This document shows, one piece after another, positions 22,357 to 31,269 of a stretch of 46,050 nucleotides of DNA. The stretch spans positions 1 to 46,050 of the forward strand of contig JADMJV010000045.1 of the NCBI GenBank assembly GCA_018780265.1. The letters are read 5' to 3'. Source of the DNA: a bacterium. GTDB taxonomy: Bacteria > Vulcanimicrobiota > Xenobia > Xenobiales > JADMJV01. Numbering within the stretch: the stretch's first letter is position 1; every line of letters starts with the position of its first letter. The notes under the pieces were generated by a model that had not been told where the DNA came from, made no database searches, and worked only from the letters and a program-made list of their open reading frames with translations. The translations under genes and the position numbers were made by a program.

Positions 22357-23424
22357 CTAGCGAATGTGAGCGATGGTGCCGCCGCCCAGAACTTCGTCTC
22401 CCTGGTAGAAGACCGAAACCTGGCCAGGAGTCAGCGCCCGCTGCGGCGTGTCAAACGATACTGTGAGGCGGTCGTCGCCCAATCTCTCCAGGCGAGCGTC
22501 AGCCCCTGGCGTCTTATGTCGGTACTTCACCCATGCCCGCTCAGAAAAGTTCTGGATCCAGTTGAGTTCTTCCACTTCCATGCCCGAATGCAGCAGTTCT
22601 TCGGGATCTCCCACCACCAACTGATTCTCCGCCATACGCAATTCCAACACGTAGCGGGGCTTGCCCGTGGCGATCCCCAGCCCCTTGCGCTGACCCACCG
22701 TGTAGTGAGCCAACCCCTGGTGCTCACCCAGGGGAGTGCCATCGCTCTGGACAATTGTGCCTGGCTGGTCGCTGAGGTGCTTGCGCAAAAAACCGCTGGT
22801 GTCGCCATCGGGAATGAAGCACAGGTCCTGACTCTCGGCCTTTTCGGCCACCGAAGCCAGGTCAAATTCGTGGGCCAGACGGCGCACCTCGCTCTTGGCC
22901 AGTTCGCCCACGGGAAAGAGGGTCCATGCCAACTGCTCCTGCGTCAAGGAGGCCAGCACATAGGACTGATCCTTATTGGGGTCCAGCCCACGCAAGAGTC
23001 GGTGGGTATTGGCCTGCTCATCATGGCGAATGCGCGCATAGTGTCCGGTCACCACCTTGTCAGCCCCCAGTTCGCGGGCTCGCCGCAATAGATGGTCAAA
23101 CTTGATGTGCTGATTGCAGCGACGGCAGGGGTTGGGCGTGCGGCCCCGGGCATATTCATTGACAAAATCGTCGATGACGTGCTTTTGAAACTCGTCGCGC
23201 AAGTTGAATGCGTAGTGGCGAATGCCCAGCTTCCAGGCCACCTTTTCGGCGTCATTGACATCCCACACCGAGCAGCAACCGCGCCCGGCCGGGGCCGCCT
23301 GACTGTCGTTGGGCGACAACGTCAAGGTAATACCGATGACCTCATAGCCCTGCTGGTGCATCAAGGCCGCCGCCACCGAAGAATCCACGCCCCCACTCAT
23401 CGCCACTACAACTCGCTTAACCAT
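22357..23424 (-). CDS. mnmA: tRNA-specific 2-thiouridylase MnmA
   Basis: Performs the final sulfur transfer for 2-thiouridine at the wobble position (U34) of tRNA-Lys, -Glu and -Gln. The PP-loop AMSGGVDSS (8-16) is at the N-terminus, followed by the family's GRTPNPCRRCNQHIKF. C103 is the expected thiolating nucleophile and C202 (SQDLCFIPDG) the persulfide partner. TGHYAR and PVGELAKSEVRRLA are also diagnostic. The length (355) is normal. The gene is 36 bp upstream of the pilC-like gene in the opposite sense of reading order (pilC lies before it) and converges with the DUF2993 gene. No promoter is obvious. Confidence 0.97.
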   Translation of the reverse strand: MVKRVVVAMSGGVDSSVAAALMHQQGYEVIGITLTLSPNDSQAAPAGRGCCSVWDVNDAEKVAWKLGIRHYAFNLRDEFQKHVIDDFVNEYARGRTPNPCRRCNQHIKFDHLLRRARELGADKVVTGHYARIRHDEQANTHRLLRGLDPNKDQSYVLASLTQEQLAWTLFPVGELAKSEVRRLAHEFDLASVAEKAESQDLCFIPDGDTSGFLRKHLSDQPGTIVQSDGTPLGEHQGLAHYTVGQRKGLGIATGKPRYVLELRMAENQLVVGDPEELLHSGMEVEELNWIQNFSERAWVKYRHKTPGADARLERLGDDRLTVSFDTPQRALTPGQVSVFYQGDEVLGGGTIAHIR

Positions 23425-23460
23425 TGGGGCAGTATAGCCTTGGAGAGCAGATTCTGTCTA

Positions 23461-24540
23461 TTACAAGGATTCCATGACCTTGAGCATAGGCAGCAAAGTC
23501 GCCACCACGGTAAATGCAACAATGCACCCCACCACACCCAGCATGATCGGCTCCAGTGACCTGGTCATGATTTCCAGGCTGTGCTCCAGTTCGACTTGAT
23601 AGAGTCGTGACATACTGTTGAGCATATCCCCCAAACTGCCGCTCTCTTCGCCAGCCACAATGGCCTGGCAGAAGGTGGATGGAAAACCGCCCGATTCCAG
23701 CATCGCCTGACCAATCATGTCCCCCTCTTTGACTCTCTCAATTACGCCCTGAATCACGTCGATCAAGGCCGGGTCGTTGGTGGACTGGCAACTGTATTCG
23801 AGACTCTGCACGATGGGCACCCCCACATGATTCATTACCGAAAGGGTCTGGGCGAAGCGAGTCAACGATATCAACCGCATGGTGGGACCCACCAAAGGCA
23901 AGCCATGGACACGCCGTAACCAGACGAGTTTTAGGGCGGGAGAGTGGAGGACGTGTCGCAAGGCAGCCGCCCCAACCCCCAGGGCCAGCACCAACAAAAG
24001 ATAAAACAGCGGGTGACGAATGGCATCACTCAGCGTGATCAGAAGTAGGGTTGGCCAGGGCATGGCTGCACCGGTATCCTTGAGCATCTCGAAAAGCCCC
24101 CGAAACAACAAGGGCGGGGCAACCGCGACCATGAGTACGCAGAGAGAACTGACCATCACCGGCACGGTCAGTGATGTGCGCACCTTGAGTTGAATTTCCA
24201 GCTGGCGCTCTTCCAGATCGGCCAACTGAGAAAGTACCGCCGCCAGTTGACCGGTCTTTTCGCCCACGGCTATCAGTCGCACGTGCATGGTATTAAAAAC
24301 CCAGGGGCTTTGAGACATGGCGTTGGACAGATACCGTCCTGATTGGACCTTGTTGGCCAGATCGAAACAGGCTTTGCGCAGAGTAGGGCTGGGCTGCTGT
24401 TCACCGAGCATGGCCAGAGACCGATCCAGGGAAACCCCAGCGTGAAACATCACGGCCAGGCTGCGAAAGAGCAAGGCTCGTTCCTGGCCCGAGACAGCAA
24501 AATAGGCTTGAAAATTGGCCCATTTCGAGGGAGCACCCAT
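23461..24540 (-). CDS. Type II secretion/type IV pilus inner-membrane platform protein (GspF/PilC)
   Basis: A 359-residue polytopic platform protein that couples the assembly ATPase to pilin extrusion. Two T2SSF repeats are visible: the first with LFRSLAVMFHAGVSLDRSLAML and GEKTGQLAAVLSQLADLEERQ, the second with RFAQTLSVMNHVGVPIVQSLEY and GEESGSLGDMLNSMSRLYQVE. Hydrophobic helices lie near residues 120-145, 160-190 and at the C-terminus (IMLGVVGCIVAFTVVATLLPML). The N-terminus starts directly in the first repeat, slightly short for PilC. No ATPase gene is beside it, but three pilin-like genes lie within 5 kb. Confidence 0.92.
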   Translation of the reverse strand: MGAPSKWANFQAYFAVSGQERALLFRSLAVMFHAGVSLDRSLAMLGEQQPSPTLRKACFDLANKVQSGRYLSNAMSQSPWVFNTMHVRLIAVGEKTGQLAAVLSQLADLEERQLEIQLKVRTSLTVPVMVSSLCVLMVAVAPPLLFRGLFEMLKDTGAAMPWPTLLLITLSDAIRHPLFYLLLVLALGVGAAALRHVLHSPALKLVWLRRVHGLPLVGPTMRLISLTRFAQTLSVMNHVGVPIVQSLEYSCQSTNDPALIDVIQGVIERVKEGDMIGQAMLESGGFPSTFCQAIVAGEESGSLGDMLNSMSRLYQVELEHSLEIMTRSLEPIMLGVVGCIVAFTVVATLLPMLKVMESL

Positions 24541-24796
24541 GAGGTGGGCTTCGAACGGGAGGCCGAATCTCCCGTGGGTGCGTTAACTTTGCGTCGGCGG
24601 GAATTTCATGGCGGAATCACCGCCGGCACGTGCGCTCCCACATTCAGGGGGTTTGCCACGCTGGCTCCAGCGGAACGAACCGTAGCGCCTGGAATCAGAT
24701 CGGTCGTAGTAGGTAATTTTAACAAATCGGTGCTTTTGAACGGCTTCGGTAGAAATCTCGTAGTACGCTCTGTCCTAAACTAACTTCAGTAAGGGA
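24541..24796. other. Divergent intergenic region with a hairpin
   Basis: 256 bp between the PilC-like and papain-like genes. ACGGGAG (24555-24561) and CTCCCGT (24569-24575) are perfect 7-bp arms around 7 nt, 15 bp before the pilC start, and could fold in its leader or bind a regulator. The right half is AT-richer and should hold the promoter for the rightward pair, but no clean box pair was found. Confidence 0.4.
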
Positions 24797-25519
24797 ATGA
24801 AAAGCGGACTAGAAATGATTCAGAGCAACTTTAACAGACCCAGCACGAGAATCGCGACTTGGCTCAAGCAACCGGAAGTTCACTTGGCGGCGATGGATCT
24901 AGATCGGAATGAGAGCGGATACGCAGGCTCCGCCAAAGTAGGAGACAGTGGGTTAATGTCCAGTCCACTACAGATGGCTAACGTTCGCTGGCAAATGCGA
25001 GAACAGGAAAATTCCAGCGATGTGGGACACGCATGGTTAGAAGTTGATGACCCCGACCGACCTGGTGAGACGTATAGTGCTGGCGCGATGCCTGGGCCGG
25101 GGCTTGTTTCGCCTGATCCCGGTGCTCAAGACAAAGCCAATTCGAACTATGGCCGGGATAAATTTCATTGGGTCAAGGAATACACCACTACCCCGGACGA
25201 AGATCGGAGAATGATTCGGTTCCTCAAGGGTCAGGTGGAGCGGTCCAAGCAGAATCCTGAGCGGTACTGGTCTCCCAGCGGTAAGGGCTTAAAGATTGAG
25301 GCAATCGAAACGAATGCCTGCACAACAACGTCCGGCCGACTCCTGCGCAAGACGCTCGACCCCAGTGCGCCAGTTGACATTCTTCAGCCCAACGACCTTT
25401 ACAATCATTATCACCCCAGCCAGCCGTTGCCGCCCGGGCCTCTGCCCATCACTGAAATCAAACCCGCCGTTCCCCCTCCGCCAGGACCACTGCGAGCCGG
25501 AAAAGGCGCGCAAAAATGA
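24797..25519 (+). CDS. Permuted papain-like (NlpC/P60-related) protein
   Basis: A 240-residue protein with the landmarks of circularly permuted papain-fold proteins: a His in DVGHAWLEV (H78), a central TYSAG segment, and a Cys in TNACTTTSGRLL (C175). In secreted polymorphic-toxin and amidase relatives the same positions read GHAFI and NNCT. There is no signal peptide. The C-terminal 55 residues are Pro-rich (PLPPGPLP, PAVPPPPGPLR). The start is ATG 24797 (AAGGGA adjacent) or ATG 24815. The stop overlaps the start of an exported protein by 4 bp. An effector-type amidase or peptidase is possible, but catalytic function is inferred from two motifs only. Confidence 0.55.
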   Translation: MKSGLEMIQSNFNRPSTRIATWLKQPEVHLAAMDLDRNESGYAGSAKVGDSGLMSSPLQMANVRWQMREQENSSDVGHAWLEVDDPDRPGETYSAGAMPGPGLVSPDPGAQDKANSNYGRDKFHWVKEYTTTPDEDRRMIRFLKGQVERSKQNPERYWSPSGKGLKIEAIETNACTTTSGRLLRKTLDPSAPVDILQPNDLYNHYHPSQPLPPGPLPITEIKPAVPPPPGPLRAGKGAQK

Positions 25520-25881
25520 GAATACAGACTGTTCTATTAGTGCTGGGGTTACTGATCGGCGACCAGGCCAACGCCCAGCCTCATGAGGGTGAAAACGGCA
25601 ATGAGTCTAAGTGCGGTTGGCGGTTGCACAGCCTGGCCTTCTTCATGGAGCTCTACCGCAATGACCACGGGCGCTACCCCGAGCGCTTGGATCAGTTGAA
25701 TAGCTATCCCGCGGAATTACCTCCCTTTCACTGTGCGGGGTCGGAGACTCCCTACAGCTACCGAGGTGCCGCCAAGGGGTCCGGATACTTGTTGCGGTGT
25801 GTTTCTGGGAAGCATCGGCACCAGGGCTATCCCCGCTATTCCAAGCAGGGGTTGCAATGGACTCCCGTCGTGCGGTGGTAA
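25516..25881 (+). CDS. Small exported protein, pseudopilin-C-like
   Basis: 121 residues with a clean signal peptide (MRIQTVLLVLGLLIGDQANA, cleavage after residue 20). The mature part resembles the C-terminal half of pseudopilins: a helix (LHSLAFFMELYRNDHGRYPERLDQL) followed by short strands with PYSYRG and GYLLRCV. Three cysteines (KCGW, FHCAG, LLRCV) are available for disulfides. It overlaps the papain-like gene by 4 bp (ATGA), so the two are made together. Either a partner or inhibitor of that protein in the periplasm, or an independent envelope protein; the former is suggested by the overlap only. Confidence 0.65.
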   Translation: MRIQTVLLVLGLLIGDQANAQPHEGENGNESKCGWRLHSLAFFMELYRNDHGRYPERLDQLNSYPAELPPFHCAGSETPYSYRGAAKGSGYLLRCVSGKHRHQGYPRYSKQGLQWTPVVRW

Positions 25882-25899
25882 TGCCCCTCCTTTTAAGGT

Positions 25900-27798
25900 A
25901 TGCTGAGAAGCATGCCCAACAAGAAATCTCGGGGAACCTCGCTGGCGGGTGCGGTTTGTGTCATCTCGATTTCTCTGATTGCCGCGCTCACCATCGCCAG
26001 TTCGGCATCGCTGAACGCCGGCATGCTGCAGCAGACCGAGAACGTGCAGATCGCTTCTCTACTGGCTGATTCAGCCATTCAACAAGGGGTCGCCGAGCTG
26101 ATGAAAACTCCCACCTGGGGTAGCAATGTGGCCGCCCACCGTATCTCTTACACGGGGCCGGTGGAACGCTCCGATGTTTTGCTGACTTTTGACAAAAGCG
26201 GGGGAGTACCTTACTGCACCATCAATCAGACTTCGGGTCCGCTGGCTCAAGGCTGGTCGGGGTCCAAGCTGTTGACCGGCCGCAATGTTCCGGGGGAACG
26301 GGTGCATCTGGTCGCGGTTGGGCGCTGCCGTAACGTCAAGCGCACGCGCGAGGCGATCGTCCACGTGCCAAACTACACCATATCGCTGGGAGCCACCGGC
26401 AAGGTGCACCTGCATAGTAGCACCGTAGGGTCGCTGAAATCCCTGGCCGACCTGGCCGACCCAACGGCCTGGGGACCGGGGGACTTAGCCACAAACTCGG
26501 CCCTCGCGGATTCAGTGCTACTCGAATACAGCAGCCGAATCATCGGCAACTTGCAGTCTTGTGGGGACATCGCCCTGAATACGGGGTCTACCGTCGACGG
26601 AGAGGTTCGTAGCCGCTATTCCGGCGCCGAACTGCCGCATTTCGACTTTGCCGCTTACGACCCGGCCACCACCGACACCGATGACCCTCAGTACGGCAGT
26701 CCCCTTCAATATCAAACCTTCTCTACAGGCATGCACGGCAATGAGAGCGTGGTGGGTTTGGTGCGCTGTCCGGGCAGTGCCACCGTAAGTGGGGACCTGC
26801 ATCTGGATAATTGTCTGCTGTACGTGGCCGGTGATCTGGTCGTGACGGGGGGGTTGCGTGGCACCGGGGCCGTGATTGTCAACGGCAGCACCCGGGTTGA
26901 GGGGGGGTCAACATTGACCTCGGACGACAACGTGGCCCTGCTCTCGCGGGGCGACATCAGCCTGCTGGGCAACTCTGGGAACTCCTACAATTTTCAAGGC
27001 CTGGTCTACACGCGTGGCAACTTCACAGCTCGCTTTTTCACGGTAATCGGGGGCTTTGTGGCCGATGGTTCCGTGCCGGGCACCGGCAACGTGGACTTGC
27101 ATGGTTCAAAACTATTCCACTCTCCGGTGGGTAACAAAGTCGACCTTTACGTGCCTTATCAACAGACCCTGCAATTTGCCAGCCTCATTAACGAACCGGG
27201 ACAGGAGGATGTTCCTATTCTGGGCGATGGCAACAAATATCACTATGGCCTCTCACCCGTCACCATTCCCTTGAATGCGCCCGACCCCACGGGCTACGAT
27301 ACCCCCGCCGAAGGGGCCAACTACAACAACGGCGGAGGCGGCTGGGACTGGTGGAACCCGGCAATGTTGCAGATCAGTCGTGAGCATGTCAACGGTACGG
27401 AGCAATATGTCTATAACCTGATTTTCAACGACAACGGGGTACAGACCCACCGATTCACCGACCGAACTGCCCTGATCGACTACGTGGAGCAGTTGCATCA
27501 ACAAAAGTGTGGAGCCTATCACGATGGCATCAATCAGGGAGATAACGATACGCCTTATCAACCGATCGGTCCGGGGGCACCGCAATATGCCCACCTGGCC
27601 GGGCTCTACCCCGATTTCGCGGGCCTGGTCCCAGAAACCGGCCCTTTCCTGCGCAAAGCCTGGGAGTTGCGCCTGCCCATCTGGGAGAGTCGCAACAAGA
27701 TCAATACAGGGAGTGCCCCCATAAATTTTTCCTTCGACCCCAATCGATTTCTCCAGGAAAACGAAAAGGTCCGCATTTCCGCCGTCTGCGAGTATTAA
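25900..27798 (+). CDS. Large pilus-associated protein (PilX/bactofilin-like)
   Basis: A 632-residue exported protein. A short basic leader (NKKSRG) is followed by a hydrophobic helix (SLAGAVCVISISLIAALTIASSA), similar to type IV prepilin class III signals but without Glu at position 5 of the mature end, as in PilX-type minor components. Residues of about 165-400 have repeated beta-helix-like turns (HLHSSTVGSL, SGDLHLDNCLLYVAGDLVVTGG, NVALLSRGDISLLG) that recall polymer-forming bactofilin or DUF7305 domains. A long unique C-terminal part contains NNGGGGWDWWNP. ATG 25900 or ATG 25912 are both possible starts; 25912 gives the more classical leader. The stop overlaps the convergent prepilin stop by 4 bp (TTAA). 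Confidence 0.65.
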   Translation: MLRSMPNKKSRGTSLAGAVCVISISLIAALTIASSASLNAGMLQQTENVQIASLLADSAIQQGVAELMKTPTWGSNVAAHRISYTGPVERSDVLLTFDKSGGVPYCTINQTSGPLAQGWSGSKLLTGRNVPGERVHLVAVGRCRNVKRTREAIVHVPNYTISLGATGKVHLHSSTVGSLKSLADLADPTAWGPGDLATNSALADSVLLEYSSRIIGNLQSCGDIALNTGSTVDGEVRSRYSGAELPHFDFAAYDPATTDTDDPQYGSPLQYQTFSTGMHGNESVVGLVRCPGSATVSGDLHLDNCLLYVAGDLVVTGGLRGTGAVIVNGSTRVEGGSTLTSDDNVALLSRGDISLLGNSGNSYNFQGLVYTRGNFTARFFTVIGGFVADGSVPGTGNVDLHGSKLFHSPVGNKVDLYVPYQQTLQFASLINEPGQEDVPILGDGNKYHYGLSPVTIPLNAPDPTGYDTPAEGANYNNGGGGWDWWNPAMLQISREHVNGTEQYVYNLIFNDNGVQTHRFTDRTALIDYVEQLHQQKCGAYHDGINQGDNDTPYQPIGPGAPQYAHLAGLYPDFAGLVPETGPFLRKAWELRLPIWESRNKINTGSAPINFSFDPNRFLQENEKVRISAVCEY

Positions 27799-28229
27799 CG
27801 ATTCAGCGAAGCGACCTGCAAAATACGCGCTACCTTGAGTATTTGGCCCCGCTCGCGCCAACTGACTTCCACCGTCAATTGGGCCAGGGTATTGCGCGGC
27901 ACCGTCGAGGTCGGCGACGACCCTACAGTGAGCCGTGGCACATAAGCCATGCCATCATCCCCGAGGTGATTGCAGCGACGTACCACATCCCCCAGCGGCC
28001 CCGCCGTGGTGGCGTCTACTACCAGGTTTGTGGCCAGTCGCAGGAAGGGCCCGGATCTACACTCGTCCAGGATGGCCTGGGCAATACCGCCGGCCACCAG
28101 GCGATGCTCCGTCTGGCGCACAGAAAACATGGCGGTCGGAAAAATGCTCAACAAAATCATGAAAACGACCGCCAAAAGGCTGGCTGTGAAAACCACGTCG
28201 ATCAGGCTCAGTCCGCGCGTCTTCTTCAT
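27795..28229 (-). CDS. Type IV prepilin-like protein (PilV-type)
   Basis: 144 residues with leader MKKTRG and the cleavage-site sequence G/LSLIDVVFTASLLAVVFM. The usual Glu at mature position 5 is Asp, conservative and still able to pair. A long N-terminal helix leads into a small C-terminal domain with two Cys. PilV-type minor pilins prime fibre assembly. It is the last gene of the long leftward operon; its start overlaps the PilW-like stop by 4 bp. No prepilin peptidase gene is present in the window. Confidence 0.8.
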   Translation of the reverse strand: MKKTRGLSLIDVVFTASLLAVVFMILLSIFPTAMFSVRQTEHRLVAGGIAQAILDECRSGPFLRLATNLVVDATTAGPLGDVVRRCNHLGDDGMAYVPRLTVGSSPTSTVPRNTLAQLTVEVSWRERGQILKVARILQVASLNR

Positions 28230-28894
28230 CTCTGCTCTGCCAAGAAAATGCTACGCGTACAGGTAAAGGTCTCCGGCTTAGAGTGACCGGTATTTCCCTT
28301 TCGCTCCTGGACGATTTGGACGGTCAGGGGCTGCACATACAGGTCATCCGTGCCGCCAGACGGATAACTCAGATTGAAGGCGGTCACCCCTGAAGCCAAT
28401 ACGCTCTCGCGAGGAGCCGTGCCGGCGATCACCTCGGCCAGCCGGTCCGCGGCTAAACGACGGGGCCCCTTTATGGACGTTTCCAAAGCCGTCGCTGGCA
28501 CCGAACCGATGGGCCACTCGCGGTGCCGGATCTGTTGGCGGGCCTCGTCGTAATAGTAGATCAAGAAAAAGCTACTCCAGCGAATTACGCCGTCCGCCTG
28601 AACAGGGGCCGGCTCTCCGGCGCGCAGTTCAGGCTGACTGATGGGGCATACGCAAATTGCTCGCGGAGCCGGACCCGATCGAATGCTGATGCCAGCGCAA
28701 CTACTCTTGCGCATGGCCGTGAAGATGTGTTGCATGGCCACCACCGCTTGCTGCTGCATGTCCACCCGCATGGTGCCGCGCAGAGTGGCCCGAGTGGTGC
28801 GGATCAGCAGTAAAGCGCCCAGAGACGTGACCACCAGCAGGACCCCTACGGTAAACATCATCTCCAGCAACGACATGCCCTTGCGAGCCATCAC
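28226..28894 (-). CDS. Type IV prepilin-like protein (PilW-type)
   Basis: 222 residues with a leader (MARKG) and the canonical start G/MSLLEMMFTVGVLLVVTSL, with Glu at mature position 5. The larger C-terminal domain with several Cys (SSCAGI, ICVCP, FTCTR) and strands fits a PilW-like minor pilin. The start is ATG 28894 or the next ATG. It overlaps the kinase stop and the PilV-like start by 4 bp each, so all three genes are translationally coupled, an uncommon link between a kinase and pilins. Confidence 0.8.
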   Translation of the reverse strand: MMARKGMSLLEMMFTVGVLLVVTSLGALLLIRTTRATLRGTMRVDMQQQAVVAMQHIFTAMRKSSCAGISIRSGPAPRAICVCPISQPELRAGEPAPVQADGVIRWSSFFLIYYYDEARQQIRHREWPIGSVPATALETSIKGPRRLAADRLAEVIAGTAPRESVLASGVTAFNLSYPSGGTDDLYVQPLTVQIVQERKGNTGHSKPETFTCTRSIFLAEQR

Positions 28895-30297
28895 ATCACG
28901 TAACGCAACGAGGTCAGAGCGTGGTCCAGATCTCGATAGCGTTCCTCGGGGTCCTTGGCCAGCATTCGCTCCACCACCGGTCCCAGCTTCACCAGTTCAG
29001 GCTTCTTGGCGGCCAAGGGCGGCACCGGTTTGGTCAAGTGACTGATGATAATCGTCACCGGATTCTCGTCATAAAAAGGCAGTTCCCCCGTAAGCATCTC
29101 GTAAAGCATAACACCTAAAGCATACTGATCGGAACGGATGTCCAACTTTCCCTCAATTTGTTCCGGGGCCATATAGCCGGGCGTACCCAACACCGAGCCG
29201 GTGGCTGTCACCTGTGAGTAGTTACTGCCCCGGGCCAGACCAAAGTCCATTACTTTAACTTTTCCCAGGTCAGTGATCATGATATTTTCGGGCTTGAGAT
29301 CGCGGTGCACGATGCCCTTTTTGTTGGCATAGCCCACAGCCTCAAAGACGGGCGCCATCAGTTGTAAGACTTTCTTGACGGGCAAGCCGCCGGGCAACAC
29401 GTAAGCCCGCATAGTGCTCCCCCGCACCAGTTCCATGGCCAGGTAGAACTGTTGCTCATAGACCCCTGACGAAAGCACCTTGACGATGTTGGGATGGTGC
29501 ATATCTTCGTAGACTTTCTTCTCGCGGGCAAAGCGCCTCACCAGTTCGGGCTCGCGAGCCAGTTCCTGATTCAAAACTTTGATGGCCACCGCCTGGCTCT
29601 CATCCATGCTGTCCTCCGGCACGGCTCGATAGACCCGAGCCATGCCGCCCTCCCCCAGTCGCTGCAGAATTCGGTAATCATCCAGGCGCGCCCCGATAAA
29701 CGGGTCAGCGATGTCGCCTGGCACGATCAAATCGGTGACGCGCCGGGCCTTGTCCCGCATGGCCTCGGCCTCCAACTTGCTGGCGGCGGCGGCAGCCAAC
29801 TTGCCACGACTGACCACCACAATGGGAGCGACGACCACCAGCAAAAGCAGGCCGATCCGCGGACCCCAATAAGGAAGTTGAGCCTGAAAGCCAATCCATT
29901 GGCTGCGATAAATCAACGTCACCGTTTGCTCGGCGTCGCCGATATTGCGCACCAGGGAGACCCTCTTGGCGAAACAATGAGGATGGACCAGCCATAAGGT
30001 CATATTGCTCTGCAGGTCGCTGCCTGAGCCGGGAAAAACCACCACCATTTTCTCCCCGGACGCGCCTATCTGCCTCAATAAACCGTGTGGACGGGCCGAA
30101 TTGGGTTCCAGCAGAAAATCTTCCGGCAACTGGTCTGCCAGGGCTCCATTCAGTTCCTGGTAGACCCGAGCGCCTCCCGGAATCGTGTTGATCTGATAGA
30201 CAAAAGGCTGGTCTGCCCGAGCGCTCAAGCATAGCAGAGCCAACAGTAACAGCAGGCAGGGTCTCACTGCGACGACTTCGTCAACCAGTCCACTCAA
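28891..30297 (-). CDS. Membrane Ser/Thr protein kinase with periplasmic sensor domain
   Basis: 468 residues. A signal-like N-terminal helix ([15 protein letters not shown]) is followed by a periplasmic domain of about 130 residues that begins with a PEGA-like strand ([12 protein letters not shown]), then one transmembrane helix ([16 protein letters not shown]) and a cytoplasmic Hanks-type kinase. Kinase motifs: [20 protein letters not shown] (ATP-binding Lys), [10 protein letters not shown] (catalytic loop), [17 protein letters not shown], and [16 protein letters not shown]. All catalytic residues are present. The membrane orientation (signal outside, kinase inside) suits sensing of envelope events. 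The start is TTG 30297 or GTG 30267; the second gives the cleaner signal. It overlaps the PilW-like gene by 4 bp. Confidence 0.92.
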   Translation of the reverse strand: MSGLVDEVVAVRPCLLLLLALLCLSARADQPFVYQINTIPGGARVYQELNGALADQLPEDFLLEPNSARPHGLLRQIGASGEKMVVVFPGSGSDLQSNMTLWLVHPHCFAKRVSLVRNIGDAEQTVTLIYRSQWIGFQAQLPYWGPRIGLLLLVVVAPIVVVSRGKLAAAAASKLEAEAMRDKARRVTDLIVPGDIADPFIGARLDDYRILQRLGEGGMARVYRAVPEDSMDESQAVAIKVLNQELAREPELVRRFAREKKVYEDMHHPNIVKVLSSGVYEQQFYLAMELVRGSTMRAYVLPGGLPVKKVLQLMAPVFEAVGYANKKGIVHRDLKPENIMITDLGKVKVMDFGLARGSNYSQVTATGSVLGTPGYMAPEQIEGKLDIRSDQYALGVMLYEMLTGELPFYDENPVTIIISHLTKPVPPLAAKKPELVKLGPVVERMLAKDPEERYRDLDHALTSLRYVM

Positions 30298-30339
30298 CCT
30301 ATCAGGCCATCTGGGCAGGCGCCCGAGCCAGCGTCTTCT

Positions 30340-31269
30340 TCAAGATCGTGGCCCGACCAGTTCCTGCACAGAGGCCACCACCCGGTCGGCCAATTGAGGC
30401 CCATGCTTCAGGGCGCGCCAGCCAACGCCCCAAGGATACCACTGCTGGGAGCACAGGGCGTAATGCTGGGGGAGGTGGACAACCACCACGGGCGTTCCCC
30501 GAGCCGCTGCGATATGGACCGCACCCGTATCCGTCGAAACCAGGGCCGCTCCTCCTCCCAGCACAGCCCCCCACTGCGGCAGGGAAAGGCCGCCAAACCA
30601 CTCTACCCCCTCAATGGCTGGCAGCGTGTCGGGCAGCAAGGCCTTTTCTAAAGGACCGTAAGTGACCACCGCAGGTGCCAGGCGGCGGGCCATTTCACAA
30701 AAATCTGACAGGCGCCCCCAGCGAGGGGCGAAGTGAATTACGGTCCGGCCCCTCACCTTGTCCTTGCCCCACTGCTCCATAGCCGGACTGAGGGGAAATT
30801 CTGGACGAATCTCCACCGGGCCCAGTCCGGTGGCCTCCAAGAACTGGGCCACCACTTCGGCTTCATGAGGCACTTTGAGGCCCTGGCGTAAGGGCTTCTG
30901 CAGCGAGGTGGTCCAGGTGTGAGTGAGGCTCATCCAGCAAGTCAGGCGAGCCAGCGGACGTTCGGCATAGCTGTAGCCGATTCGGTATTTGGCCTTGCTA
31001 CGACTCAAGATGTCGTAAGTGGAGCTGCGTGGGCTGAGGCCCAGGGCTGCATCCAAATTGGTGGGGAGGGGGTCGGCCGGGGTCAGCACCGTGTCGGCCC
31101 AGTTTTGGGCCAGCGCTATACCCGGACTGGACACCAGGCACCAGATCTGAGCCTGGGGCAAATGCCGACGCAAAGCTTTAAGAGCCGGGGTGGATACCAC
31201 CAAGTCGCCCAGGTGGTCGGGGCGAGTCACCAACAGTCGGCGAACCTGCGACCAGGGCACCGGCTTCAC
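30340..31269 (-). CDS. GT9 glycosyltransferase (heptosyltransferase-like), second copy
   Basis: 309 residues in the ADP-heptose:LPS transferase family, GT-B fold. The N-terminal strand and loop RRLLVTRPDHLGDLVVSTPAL and the C-terminal VSTDTGAVHIAAARGTPVVVV are the family signatures (the D-x-G-A-x-H block binds the nucleotide sugar). The GTG at 31269 overlaps the GT2 stop (GTGA); the long upstream open frame lies inside the GT2 gene and is not used. Together with the other GT9 and GT2 genes it suggests synthesis of an LPS core or other surface glycan. Only about 60% sequence logic is shared with the other GT9 gene, so they are not recent duplicates. Confidence 0.88.
   Translation of the reverse strand: MKPVPWSQVRRLLVTRPDHLGDLVVSTPALKALRRHLPQAQIWCLVSSPGIALAQNWADTVLTPADPLPTNLDAALGLSPRSSTYDILSRSKAKYRIGYSYAERPLARLTCWMSLTHTWTTSLQKPLRQGLKVPHEAEVVAQFLEATGLGPVEIRPEFPLSPAMEQWGKDKVRGRTVIHFAPRWGRLSDFCEMARRLAPAVVTYGPLEKALLPDTLPAIEGVEWFGGLSLPQWGAVLGGGAALVSTDTGAVHIAAARGTPVVVVHLPQHYALCSQQWYPWGVGWRALKHGPQLADRVVASVQELVGPRS

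Noticed and set aside
24541..24600. Riboswitch upstream of the pilC-like gene
   Set aside because: Only a single 7-bp hairpin; no conserved riboswitch motif.
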